Both the position numbers and the translations under genes were made by a program. Source: Amoebidium appalachense (lineage: Eukaryota > Ichthyosporea). Taken from it: a DNA stretch of 64,000 nucleotides. The notes beneath the pieces are model-generated. The model was not told the DNA's origin. It searched no databases and saw only the letters and a list, made by a program, of their open reading frames with translations. Where the stretch lies: the NCBI GenBank assembly GCA_963693365.1, contig CAVNZM010000012.1, positions 2,542,001-2,606,000 of the forward strand, read 5' to 3'. Of this stretch, positions 24,701-35,501 are shown piece after piece; the stretch's first letter is position 1; each line of letters starts with the position of its first letter.

Positions 24701-25935
24701 CCCCCCCCCCCCCCCCCCAAAAAAAAAAAGAAAAAAAAAAGGCGAACACGCATACCCACCCGTGCACATACTGCCCACAGTAGTTTTAGACCACACACAA
24801 AAACATTCGGTCCACACATCATGCACACAGTGGTTTCAGGCCATGCACACAGTGGTTTCAGGCCATGCACACAGTACCTGATCGCAGCAGCTTCATCGCG
24901 ACCCTGAAACCGATCTTCACACGGCCACCAGTCACAAGGGCCACCCTCCCACTCAGATCGACCTCTTGATTGCGCTTCTGCCAATTGAATGCCGCACACG
25001 GTGGGCACATCTGATTGGCAGATACAGTCCAATTAGAAATGTTGCTCGGGTAACACATCTGCACATGCGCTGGCACATGTGGTACACAAGGGAGAGTGCC
25101 CTGAACAAGCCTCACACTTGCGTAATTTGAAGTAAGTATATCAGAATGCTCATAACGATTGGATAATATCACCATCTATCCAGGGCCTATGGTGTTCCTT
25201 TGCTGACCAGAATATGATAAAAGCGTAGTTGACAGGTGGGGAGAGCTGGCCAATCGCATGGCGAGCATCACATTCCCCACAAACATCGACACACACTACC
25301 CGCCTCCCCACCCCCTCCCGCTCCTCACAGACAAACCGATACTCACACGCCAACTCATCCAACCACAAGCCCCTGAGAGGGGGGAGGGGAAAGGGGGGGG
25401 GGGGGGGGGGGAAGGCTATTATGGGGTCGAGATGTGGCGAGAGGGCTGGAGGGGGGGGGGAGGGGAGGAGGGGTCTTCGATTTTACAAACTCCCAAACTC
25501 AATTGCATATCCCTAACAGCAACAATACAAATGGAAAAAAAAAAACAGGCACTCAGAAGTGGCAGTCTATGACATCATGCGAACACATACAGCCATGTGT
25601 CAGCATGCAAGCACATGGTTGTGTACACGTGTACATGTTTACGCTAACGTGTTTATACATGCAAGAGTGTTCCGATTCAACGAGTAACCCACCTTATCAT
25701 AAAAGTGGTGGAGTTCACGGAATTTATCGCCGCATATGCAGCACCTCCGGGCATAGTTCAGCAACCGAGGCTGACCCGGCTCCTGAGTCTGCGACTGCAC
25801 ACAAATAAGTGCATGTGTCAGAACGTATATGAGTGCTTGGGCCGGTGGCCAAGGGTAGAGCAGGGTAAGGGGAGGGGGAGGGGGGGTACGATGAGTTTGT
25901 GTTGTGTTGTGTTCGCTTCTAGGTGCGTGTGCGTG

Positions 25936-25975
<40 letters not shown>

Positions 25976-25978
25976 CGC

Positions 25979-26023
<45 letters not shown>

Positions 26024-26900
26024 CGCGCGCACGTGTGTGATTACATCAACAGAGCTTGCTGTTGAAAAAAAACTAGCCGGCTTGGTTTGCTAATTTTAGA
26101 TTGGAGATCGAAGCGAAGAGGTAGCGAGAACTTGTGCCCCTCCTCTGTTCCCTATTCTTCAGCTTCGACGTTCTGTTAATATATCCAAAATTCCATCCTG
26201 CCCGTCATCCGCCCATCCTTCCATCCCGCGGCAATTCCTTTCCCTCTTTCCTCCCCAGGCTCACTCGAAAACACCACAAAAACACACGTATACAACCCAA
26301 CCACCTTTAATCCCTTCCCCCCTCCCCTACTTCCCCTCTCCCTCCCCCCCCTCTTACCCCCCCCCCCCCCCCCAAAAAAAAAAAAAAAAAAAAAAACACA
26401 AACACACACCTCCCCCCCCCCCCCCCCCCACCCCTCCTCCCCCCCCCCCCCCCCATGCCCTCCTCCCCCCCCCCCCCCCCCCCATGCCCCTCCCTCCCCC
26501 CCCCCCCACGCCCCTCCTCCCCCCACCCCACCCCCCCCCCCCCCCCCCCCGCCGTCCATCGAGACTCAAGCGCAGACACAACACGTAGCTAACACCTCCA
26601 TATTCCCTCCCCCTCGCACGTTTCCCTTCCAATCCGACCAACCAACAAGACAACAACATCAATAACCACAACCCCCCCTCCCCCCACCCAAAAAAAGAAG
26701 GGGAGAAAAGAAAGAAAGAGAGAAAGAAAGAGAGAAAGAAAGAAAGAGAGAAAGAAAGAAAAATAAAGCACCCACCTGCTCCTGTGACTGTGCACTCTCC
26801 TCTTTGGCCTCTGACTGGTCATCTTCAGGTACATCTTCAACCAATCCGTCCACTGCAACACCCAAACAGGTTAGGTTGGTGGTGACTCGTGTGTGTGTGT

Positions 26901-26936
<36 letters not shown>

Positions 26937-27116
26937 GGGGGGGAGGGGATGTGCAGAGAGTAAGACATGGAAAGGTATATGTGTATGTGTGTGTATGTGT
27001 GCGTGTGTGTGTGGGTGTGAGCGTGCATCTGAGTGTGAGTATGAGTGTATGTGTGTGTGTGTGCAATGCACCGTGTGTCGCGATGTGCATGTCTGCAAAG
27101 TGGGGAGGGGCGGGGA

Positions 27117-27153
<37 letters not shown>

Positions 27154-27202
27154 TGGAAGAATGTGCAAAAGCAGAAAAAGGAAAACGTGTGTGCATGTGT
27201 GT

Positions 27203-27261
<59 letters not shown>

Positions 27262-28431
27262 GCATGCACTGGTGTGTGTGCGCGTGTAACATATGACTGT
27301 AGGTGGAAACCAATGTGCGCTCCTCTTGTGTGTATGCAGTGTCTGCCACTGTCCATCATGCCTGTCCGTGCGCGCCCAACATATCACATCATGGCTGTAT
27401 CTTCGTGTGTGTGCGAACACACACACACACACACACACAAATGTATGTGTCCACCTCCTCCAAAATACCTATATGGTATCTAATTTCTTATAATAATAAA
27501 AAAGACCGTGTATCCTTTCCCTCTTCACTCCAGGTGCAAAATCCGCACGCTCACACACCTTCTGCTACCGAGGTCAGCATTTTCGTGTCCGGTGGTGGAG
27601 CGAGGCGCACCATCTTATAGTCGGTGGTGACTTTGCGGTGCACACGGATGGCTGTGGCCTGAAGAAGTTCATGGTCCTTCCTGTAGCCAGAAACATAAAT
27701 ATCCCCAGCGATGAAAATTGATGGAAAAAGTAAAACATGGTGCGTAGTGCGATACCACAAGGTCTCTGGTTCTTCCTGTTTCCCTCCTTCCCCCCCCCCC
27801 CCCCCTCCCCTCCCCCCTCAACCACCACCACCACCACCACCGACTCCCCCCTCCCCACACACACACACACTTGCCCCCCCAAACCACCATCATCCACCCA
27901 CCCCTCTTCAAAAACGGGGGGGCTGCAGGGAAAGAATGAGCAGCCAAAGAAAGAAAAGGGAGTACGAACATGAGAGATTGTATCCCCGCCCCCCACCCCC
28001 CTCCCCCTCACATACACACACACACAAGTAATCTCCTCCTTTTTTCGCGCAAGGTCTGAAGGAGTCCCGTCCCCCTCCGCTCCCAATCCCCTCCCCCAAT
28101 AAAAAAATATATTTTAATAATAAATTGCAGGACATGTACAACAACGACTACGCTTCCGTACACAAGCATGCACACACACACACACACCATCCTTAATGCA
28201 CCGAACTACATTAGCACCAAAAAGGAAGGGGTTAAGACACTAAGGAGGAAGAGAAGGAACAAATCTGATTTCCCTCCCACGTGCTGAGGGTGAGGGGGGG
28301 AGGGGGGGAAGGGGGGATTGGATTTGTACACGCCCAATCTACCGTGGCACGTGCACACCAAAAGACCCTCCCCCCTCCCCTTGCCCCCCCCCCTAAAAAA
28401 AAAAAAAAAACACAGACGGGCACGCACGCAC

Positions 28432-28499
<68 letters not shown>

Positions 28500-28717
28500 A
28501 TCCACCCCAGGCATGACCCAAACACCCACTTTGTCTTTTCCTTCTGCTTGTTTTTGGTTCGTGCCCTCCTTTCTTCTTTGGACGGTGCAAGGGCAGAGTA
28601 GGCCAGAGAAACCAGCTCCCGCATGAGCACGCCATCTGTTTGACAGGGGGGGTTAAAGTCTTTTTCTTTTTTTTTCCGGCTTTTTTTTGGGGGGGTGTGG
28701 AGAGGGAAGGGAGGAAG

Positions 28718-28748
<31 letters not shown>

Positions 28749-28952
28749 TGTTTGACAGCAAAGGAGGTGATGCACTACAGCAGAAAGAAACCCCTTACAG
28801 CTGTGGGAGGGGGAGAATGTGGTACATGCTACAGGGCATTGGGGAGGAGAGGGTGGGGGCTTTTCTTGACAGGGGTGGTGGGTGGGGGGAGGGGGGGGGG
28901 GGGGGGGGGGGGGGGGGCATGTGTGGCACACTCTACTCGGAAAACGAGGAGA

Positions 28953-28983
<31 letters not shown>

Positions 28984-29120
28984 TGCTGCAAGAGTGCTAG
29001 TATGTCATACAACCCCCCATGAAGCGTGTGCTTGTGGTCAGCCTTGAAACGGTTAAATTGAAACAAAAGGCATGGCGGACGAAATATGTGTGTGTATGTT
29101 GAAGCGGGGGGAGGGGGAGG

Positions 29121-29151
<31 letters not shown>

Positions 29152-29547
29152 CCACACAGTAAGGACTTGTTCCTGTGTGCTTAGGCCATCTCTGTGCCTG
29201 CTTGTAGCTATACGGACATAATAATCGGTGCGCAGAAGCGAGAAAGCTTGAGTGCAAGAGTATGTTTGTATGCGAGTGTGTAAAGATGAGAGTACCTGTG
29301 TGTGTGTGTGCGTGCAGGTGCCACTGTGAGTGTGTGCCAAGTGGTAAAGAATTTCGGTTCGTGTCAACCGTGTACGAAACATGTGCAGGTTTATACACCT
29401 CACAATATGTGTATGCGTGTGAGAAAGAATGTCTGTGTGTGCGTGTGTCTGGTTTATTGTGTGCTCGTGTGTGTTCATGTCTCTTTGTGCATGTGCCTGT
29501 GCACCTGCAGGTGTACGTATTTGTATGTGTGTCTAGGTCTGCGTCTT

Positions 29548-29607
<60 letters not shown>

Positions 29608-30290
29608 GGGGGAAGGGAGGGGGGGGGGGGCTATGTGTGTATGTGAGTGTGCAACTGCACGTGCGTGTATTTCCGCATAGTCACAAGTGCATACCTTCGA
29701 GTTTTGCGCACGCTTTCAAATCAGGGTACTCCTGGATCTTCTGCAGCACTTTGATGGCCACCTGCGTACACTGTCAGTTCAATGCCACAGAGTGACCCAA
29801 GCAGACGACTCTTCCAGTGCTCCTGGCAACACACCCAAGTCATCGGTACAGAGTCCATTCACACGAATGAAGTATTCTAAAGCAAAAGAAAGAAAGGAGT
29901 GTCGAGTTGGGCAAGAGCGGAAGTCAGGTCGGTTGGTGATGGGAAGGGGGCGCGGAGCGGGGGTTTGAGCTGTGCTTCTGTGAGTGTGTGTGCCACGGTG
30001 GTAGTGGTGGTGGGGAGGGGGGGGGGGGGGGGGGGGGGGGGGGAGGGGGGGAGGGGGGAAGGGCCGGGGGGGGGGGGGGAGGGGGGAGGGGGGACACACA
30101 CCTGCAGGTCATCCTCTTTTATATACTCCCGCCAGTTAGGCATCTCTTCGTTGCTAGGCTCAGGCGTCCCTCCGCCATCCTCCCGCGGAGGTGAGGCATT
30201 TTCGCCTTCCTCCATGTTTATCAACTGGCGATGCAAAAAGTCGTTTTGCCTTTTTCCACGTGCCACATTCGCAATAACGGGCGAGACCAT
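17484..30290 (-). CDS. Atypical short-chain dehydrogenase with N-terminal extension and CxxC zinc motif
   Basis: Sixteen exons: 30290-30102, 29761-29695, 28635-28530, 27680-27559, 26852-26776, 25794-25693, 25010-24878, 24261-24179, 23703-23632, 22119-22035, 21539-21381, 20971-20853, 20176-20026, 19557-19375, 17719-17616 and 17513-17484 (last one tentative). All phases close, giving about 593 residues. Residues 1-190 are a helical, partly acidic extension. A CxxC pair (about 205-208) and CPPC (about 223-226) suggest a small zinc ribbon, followed by a Rossmann domain starting [16 protein letters not shown]. Later motifs are [58 protein letters not shown] and [11 protein letters not shown]. These identify a distinct SDR family found in actinobacteria and eukaryotes. 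The Tyr of the usual YxxxK is Thr (about 514-518), so classical catalysis may be altered. The start ATG has context AAAATGG. Confidence 0.87.
18360..18484. repeat. Interrupted G-run block
   Basis: About 125 nt of G-runs separated by single A in intron 14 of the dehydrogenase gene. On the sense strand it is poly-C interrupted by T. An even longer uninterrupted G-run of about 50 nt lies at 17892-17943. Confidence 0.9.
18820..19265 (-). pseudogene. Reverse-transcriptase C-terminal fragment (retroelement remnant)
   Basis: Two open segments on the minus strand in different frames, 19265-19041 and 19032-18820. The first contains [10 protein letters not shown], then TSIYNKLD and [10 protein letters not shown]; the second contains CSSLHAF, then [11 protein letters not shown]. 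They fit, in order, the region downstream of the reverse-transcriptase catalytic core in a group of eukaryotic retroelement proteins: LDL-I, then T-IYDKRDDF-F-IV-PH-DS, then Q-R--R-C and L---GY---KL. The frame change and stops show decay. I cannot assign the class firmly; a Penelope-like or related non-LTR element is possible. It sits in intron 14 of the dehydrogenase, in the same orientation as the gene. Confidence 0.55.
19268..19305 (-). repeat. Intronic repeat, 5'-end fragment
   Basis: On the minus strand: CTAAGAATGAGCTTTGGTTG followed by TGATGCATACTC. It matches the 5' part of the repeat family. It abuts the end of the reverse-transcriptase fragment. Confidence 0.6.
19853..19978 (-). repeat. 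Sense-oriented intronic repeat, full copy in dehydrogenase intron 13
   Basis: On the minus strand: GGCCTCCCCCTGAAGTTGCG, then TATGCATACTCT, GTGTGGTTTGCACTCTGCAT, TGTGTTGTCTGTTGTGAATG, TGTACTTCATACTC, then a 37-nt C-run (sense). A C-run also lies upstream at plus-strand 19999-20016, within 10 nt of the exon 13 donor. Confidence 0.9.
20728..20826 (-). repeat. Sense-oriented intronic repeat, long-form copy in dehydrogenase intron 12
   Basis: On the minus strand it reads through CATACTTGAATGATG, CATGTGTCCTGCACCATGCT and TCTCATCGTGTATGCGTACT to a C-run, as in the copies at 11429-11570 and 63467-63621. Confidence 0.85.
21595..21700 (-). repeat. Sense-oriented intronic repeat, full copy in dehydrogenase intron 10
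   Basis: On the minus strand, directly after a C-run: GAGGATAGGGTCTGCTTATG, ATGCATCTCTTAATGTGTGG, TTTGTACTCTGCATTGTGTT, GTCCGTTGTGAATGTGTGCT, TCGTACTC, then another C-run. It lies between exon 10 and exon 11. Confidence 0.9.
22326..23211. mobile_element. 886-bp TIR element with TA target duplication
   Basis: The ends are inverted repeats of about 40 bp: AGGGCCCAACTACATGAGCA at the left and, inverted, AGGGCCCAACCACACGAGCA at the right, followed by TAATAAACT and GCTTTTAG in both. TA lies at 22324-22325 and 23212-23213, as for Tc1/mariner-type insertions. Subterminal regions (about 22360-22440 and 22985-23190) hold many copies of the palindrome AAGCTTAATAATTAAGC in both orientations, which may be transposase-binding clusters. 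The interior has no long open frame, so it is non-autonomous. It sits in intron 9 of the dehydrogenase. Confidence 0.85.
26340..26550. repeat. C-run block
   Basis: Several C-runs of 15-30 nt, one continuing into a run of 22 A (about 26374-26395), in intron 5 of the dehydrogenase. On the sense strand these are G-runs, so this intron departs from the C-on-sense trend. Confidence 0.9.
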
Positions 30291-31561
30291 TTTGATTGGT
30301 TACAGTCTGACAGACCGCGGTGATTGGTTTTGCGCAAAACAAGATCGGATTTGTCTGAAGTGCCTGGTGTACCATTATTGCTTTGGAGTTTCTACAATTA
30401 CTACAAACTGATAATTACTATATATATAAAACCGACAGATCTGCAACCACAGCTGCAGGCGAATGGCATATGCAACGAGCCGTGAACTGCCCGGACATGA
30501 ATGAAGCTTCCAAATCGATCGAGTCGGAAGCTTCATATGCATGTGGGCAGTCATTGTGCCGCCACGCATACTCCTGGAGGCTATGCACGCTCGACGTTCC
30601 CGCCTGAGAAAAGAAACATTGAACTTTTTATTGTCGAAGGTTCATCAAAGTCCCAGACTCCCAGTCATCCCACATTGACCAACATTGTGCAGTTTGCGGC
30701 CCGTGTTTCAGGGTGCAAAAAGTTACCAAAAAGTAAACAAGTTCAAACAGCCAATCATGGGCATTGTCCGCACATTCCTTGACTTGAACAAAAACCGTTC
30801 GGGAATCGGGAATTGTGGGTCGGTGTCCGACCGTCCCTGAGGCTCGGACCTGGACCTGCCCGGGCTTGTCAGATTATCATCTTGAGCTCCTGAGGTGCAC
30901 TAAAAACTCATTACTATGTGAGATTTTTGGATGTTTTGGTTTGCAGCTTTGAACATTTGCGTTTTGAATCAACTGTCGATATCTTCAATTATGCACGGAA
31001 CGCACAGATTCGGATTCTGCGATCTATAGAGCCCGCACTTAGTGTGTGCGATATGATTGGTACTCATATGGTCATCTGAGCGCAGCAAAAAAGAGTTTTG
31101 GAACGCATTGATGATTGGGCAATGATTTATTCACGTCGTGTCGCCAGACTCGCCACCAACATTGGTCTTGCATGATCCAGCAAAACGAATGCATATAAGG
31201 GCTATTTACTCTGCCAGCAAAAAATTATACTTTTAAGTATAATTGCATCGCAACATAAAGATCCTACTCTTCAAAATCTCGCGATTGTTGTTGGTCAGGT
31301 TGCGTGTTTCCTTGTAAATAAACATTGGATTCGTTTACTCTCCTCTCTTCTTTTCCCAGGCCGCAGGCCCACAAGAGCAATCACCCCTGGCAACAAAGTT
31401 TGGCCATCTGCCACCCCTCTAATGCACATGTTGTACAACTACAAAAGGCAACCTTTGCGCACATCAAACCCCACCCAACCAAACCTGTGTGTAAGCACAA
31501 ATATACATGGGCTCAACTCATTTCTAAGGGTCTACCTTTTTGCATCAAGCAGTGTTTCGAA
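30291..31561. promoter_or_regulatory. Divergent promoter region of the dehydrogenase and tyrosinase genes
   Basis: This 1.27-kb spacer separates two start codons pointing apart and contains no C/G homopolymer or GT array, unlike the introns on both sides. Inverted CCAAT boxes (ATTGG) lie at about 30295 and 30323, just upstream of the dehydrogenase ATG. An imperfect 26-bp dyad lies at 30486-30552, with a perfect inner stem TGAAGCTTCC. A TATAAGG sequence near 31194 faces the tyrosinase. No other gene was seen. Confidence 0.55.
30486..30552. promoter_or_regulatory. Imperfect inverted repeat upstream of the dehydrogenase
   Basis: Left arm ACTGCCCGGACATGAA then TGAAGCTTCC; right arm is the complement of ACTGCCCACATGCATA then TGAAGCTTCC. 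The loop contains ATCGATCGA. It could bind a dimeric factor or form a cruciform. No known motif is claimed. Confidence 0.45.
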
Positions 31562-34500
31562 ATGACTCCACGACGGTTGCTTGGAGCAACGGTCGCTGCT
31601 GGCCTGCTCCTTTGTGCATCAGCAAAGGTTGCCTGCCCGACGGGCTTCTCGCTGGTCGTAGACGATGCATATGGAGAGGGTGAGTCGGCACATGATTGAA
31701 TGATATGCATGACTGGGCCCTCTTTCTCGTGTGTCGTGGCAGTTTTGAAATACGTTCTCTCTCACACAATACTTAGAAGGCATATACACGGAACGTACGC
31801 GTGCGTTCCGGTTCAGAAGAACCTCAACCATCGCCTCTGTTTTTAACAATAATTGAGCTTATAAGCTGTTTGTTGCAGTAACACCCACATGTAGTACATC
31901 GAGATATCTGTGGTGACAATTATGGTGCCTTCTGTTTCGAAACCGTAAATCTTTACAAGACTATTTGGAAAGGCACGGCTTCGTACGAGCAGTCCCGCTG
32001 CGAAACATCAACGAACAGAGTTGGTTAGTCTACGTAGCATATGGATGTGTCTAATTATGTGTCATAGTAGGAGTCACTGTTTGATTCGAATGCAGTGAGG
32101 TGAAGTGGGATGGGTGTGTTTCAGGTGGAGTTATTTGGCACCCACGGAACACAACACTCCCCCCCACCCACCCCAAAATGCAAAAACACCACCATATACC
32201 CACCACCCGTAGAAAGAAAAGTAGGGCTCCCCAAAAACCCAAGGCACCAACAAATACACCCCACACACACACCCGGCCGGCCTGTTCTGACTGCCGGAAC
32301 ACACACAGACCCGGTGTGCCCTGTAAAACCCACCTTTTAGTCCACAAAAACATCGCCACAACATACGTACAACAACACATAATGTTAGGCAGCAACCCCC
32401 CACCACCACCACCACCACACCCCATCATCCACCCATACCCACCGTAAATATTATACACAACACCTAGGACTTCCCAATACTGTAAGATCGACCAATGAGA
32501 GCCCTCGGTTAACGTTTATTGCTAGGTTTTGAATGGAGGGGAGGACTGGAGCCTCCTGCCGGCGTGGCTGGGGTAGTAGCCCTGGGCAAAGTGTGTACAT
32601 ATAGTTATGTTGTGAAGGATGGTTTAGCTTAGCTGAACTCATAGATAGCACCTTAACTAGTGTACTGTCGGTGCTGTGTGGTAGACGGTAGTTTCCCTAG
32701 AGGGCCTGAAAAGGCCCTCCGGGAACAAAACGTGATAAAATAAATAAAAAAATGTTTCAGGTGGAGCTGGTGCTTTTGTTATATGATGTTTCTTATTTTT
32801 CTCTTGTCGAGTTGATTTAAACATATTTGTTATAGTATACACCCATTGATAAACTAACACTGGTATCCAGACCATCCTTCCCACCCCCCCCCCCCCCCCC
32901 CCCTCCCCCCCAACCCCCATAATATCCCAGACCATCTTCCCCCCCCCCCCCCCCCTTCCCCCCCCTCCGCCCCTCTCCCCCTCCCCAGAAAAAAAATAAT
33001 AATAAAAAGGGAAAAAAAAAGAAGAAATAAAAGAAGAAAGAAAGAGGCGCAAAAAAAAAAAAAAAGGAAAGAAAGACAAGTTGATGTTGTCCATCACTAA
33101 TCATCGGCTATATCTCCGTTGTGTGCACTCCTCAGCTATATAGTGTCCCTTTACCAATTTTTCATCTGAACTTCGCTGCATGCTAACAAAATCTTCACAC
33201 ACTCAGGTCGCTGCTTCGAGTCTGGTGGCGGCTCACCGGGCACGTGTTCCATTGGCACCACCTACAGCACGTACAGCTCCAAGTGCATCAAGAAGCCCTG
33301 CGATTACGGCCAAATCTACTTCCGCACCATCAAGGCATGCGCTGACCCAACCTGTCCGTACGGTTTTACCTTTGACATTGACGCCTTAATCTGCCGATCC
33401 AGAACCCCGGCCCCGGCCCCCCCTGCCCCAGCCCCGGCCCCTGGGTGTTCTGGCGGACAGATTGCAACATACAGCGGCAAGTGTGCTTGCCCCACGGGCA
33501 CAAACTGGGACGGGTCGAAATGCTCCGGCTACACCCCTTCCCCTGCCCCTGCCCCTGTCCCCATACCGTCTTCCTACGACCCCACTTGCCCGTCTGGCTA
33601 CAAACGCAGCAGGTCTGGAAAATGCAAGGATGTGAATGAATGCAGGGTTCTCGGAAGTGGCGTCGCCTGCAACGGTGGCAAATGCAAAAACACAAAGGGT
33701 TCGTTTTGGTGTCGCTGCCGCACCGGCTATGGCTCGTGGTCGAGTTGGTCGACTTCGCCTTGTGGTGGTTCCTCCGGCCCTGCACCTGGCCCTGCCCCAG
33801 GCCCAGCACCTGACCCGGCCCCGGGGCCCTCCCCGCCGCCTGCACCCACCCCACCCACCCCACCCCCCATTACTACTCTCACTACTGCAAGCAAAACGAC
33901 ATCCACCACTACACGCACACAGACCACCACCACCACCACCCGCCCTGTAACCACCACGCCCGCGCCGACACCGCCTCCACCCACACCCAATTGCGGCTCT
34001 CGTGTTCGCCGTGAATGGCGTACTCTTTCCCAGGGCCAAAAGGATTTGTACGTCAGCGCCTTGAAAACCCTAGTTTCACGTGGGGAATACCGCAAGATCA
34101 TCCCTTATCACGAACAGGACCCGGTGGATGTTTACGGCCACCGAAGCAACGCCTTTTTGGCGTGGCACCGTCAATTTTTGTGGCTGTTTGAGGAACAGTT
34201 GAGGGGGCTTGGCGGGCAGTATGCGTGCATCACCATTCCTTACTGGGACTGGACGTGGGACGTCAAGTCTGACCCTACGGCTGTGCCGGTGCTCGAAGTT
34301 GTCAACAATCTTGGTGGCACAGGTACTAATAGCCAGCCCCAGCCTCCTCCCCCCCCCCCCCCCCAGTGGGTCTCCACCCCGCCCCACCCCCTAACCCATC
34401 CCCCATGCCTCCCTCTCCCCCTCCTTCCACTTCTTTTGCTCTGAATTTGATGCCTACTAACCACACATAGTCCCCTATCTCTCTCCCCCTCCTCCCCCCG

Positions 34501-34950
34501 TCCCCTCCGCCTTCCGAATTCAGCTTCGTGAGAGAAATTGATAACGCGTTGTAGTGAGCCGGGAGCCATTATACTTATGATTAACTGCGCCCCCCACCCC
34601 GCACCCACCCACCCACCCACCCCACCCTCCAACCACCGTCTCTCAAAAAAAAAGAAAAAAGAAAAAAAAAGGGAAAAAAAAAAAAAAGAAAGAAAGAAAG
34701 AAACTTTGGCTGCCCACCTACATGACACTTATTGCCGCCCAATCTGCCCTAGTGTTTTGACGGCTCTCACTTAAACTGCTTGCTGCTTGGGTTCCTGTGC
34801 CATACCCTAACCCCTGCCGCCCACCCTCTTCCCTGCTCCCGCTCCCACCCCTACCCCCTCCCCTCCTTTCCTTTCCCCCTCCTCCCCCCCCCCCCCCCCC
34901 ACCCCCGTTCCCCCACCCATCCCCTCTCCCACCTTCCCCCCCTTCCCCCC

Positions 34951-34981
<31 letters not shown>

Positions 34982-35213
34982 AAAAAAAAAAAAAAAAAAC
35001 AGGCACCAGCTGCCACCTTGACAGCCTGTTTGGGCCCATCCGCTACCCCTCCAATGCCTGTGTGACCCGCCCCTTTGCCGATGGCTGGCGCCCGGCCGGT
35101 GCACTTGAAGTATCTGACGGTGTTCTCAACGTGGCAACCTTCAACGAGTTCTCGGACCTCCTCAAGGGGTGGCATGGAATAATCCACGACCAGGTTGTGC
35201 TCCACACCCTATC

Positions 35214-35272
<59 letters not shown>

Positions 35273-35312
35273 GCACGCACGCACACGCACACACGCGCAC
35301 CCACACACACAC

Positions 35313-35353
<41 letters not shown>

Positions 35354-35470
35354 AGCTCTGCTGCCATCACCACGAACACCATAGCCACAACAACAAGAGC
35401 TCCCTTTTCGTAGCGTAGCGAGAATGCTCCCCTATCAAGTGGCAACCTCCTTCCTCTTCCCTCCCCCCCC

Positions 35471-35501
<31 letters not shown>

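Noticed and set aside
25150-25368. Cys-containing minus-strand open frame of about 70 codons between dehydrogenase exons 6 and 7
   Set aside because: Exons 6 and 7 join directly in phase and match the family without it; it lies wholly in the intron.
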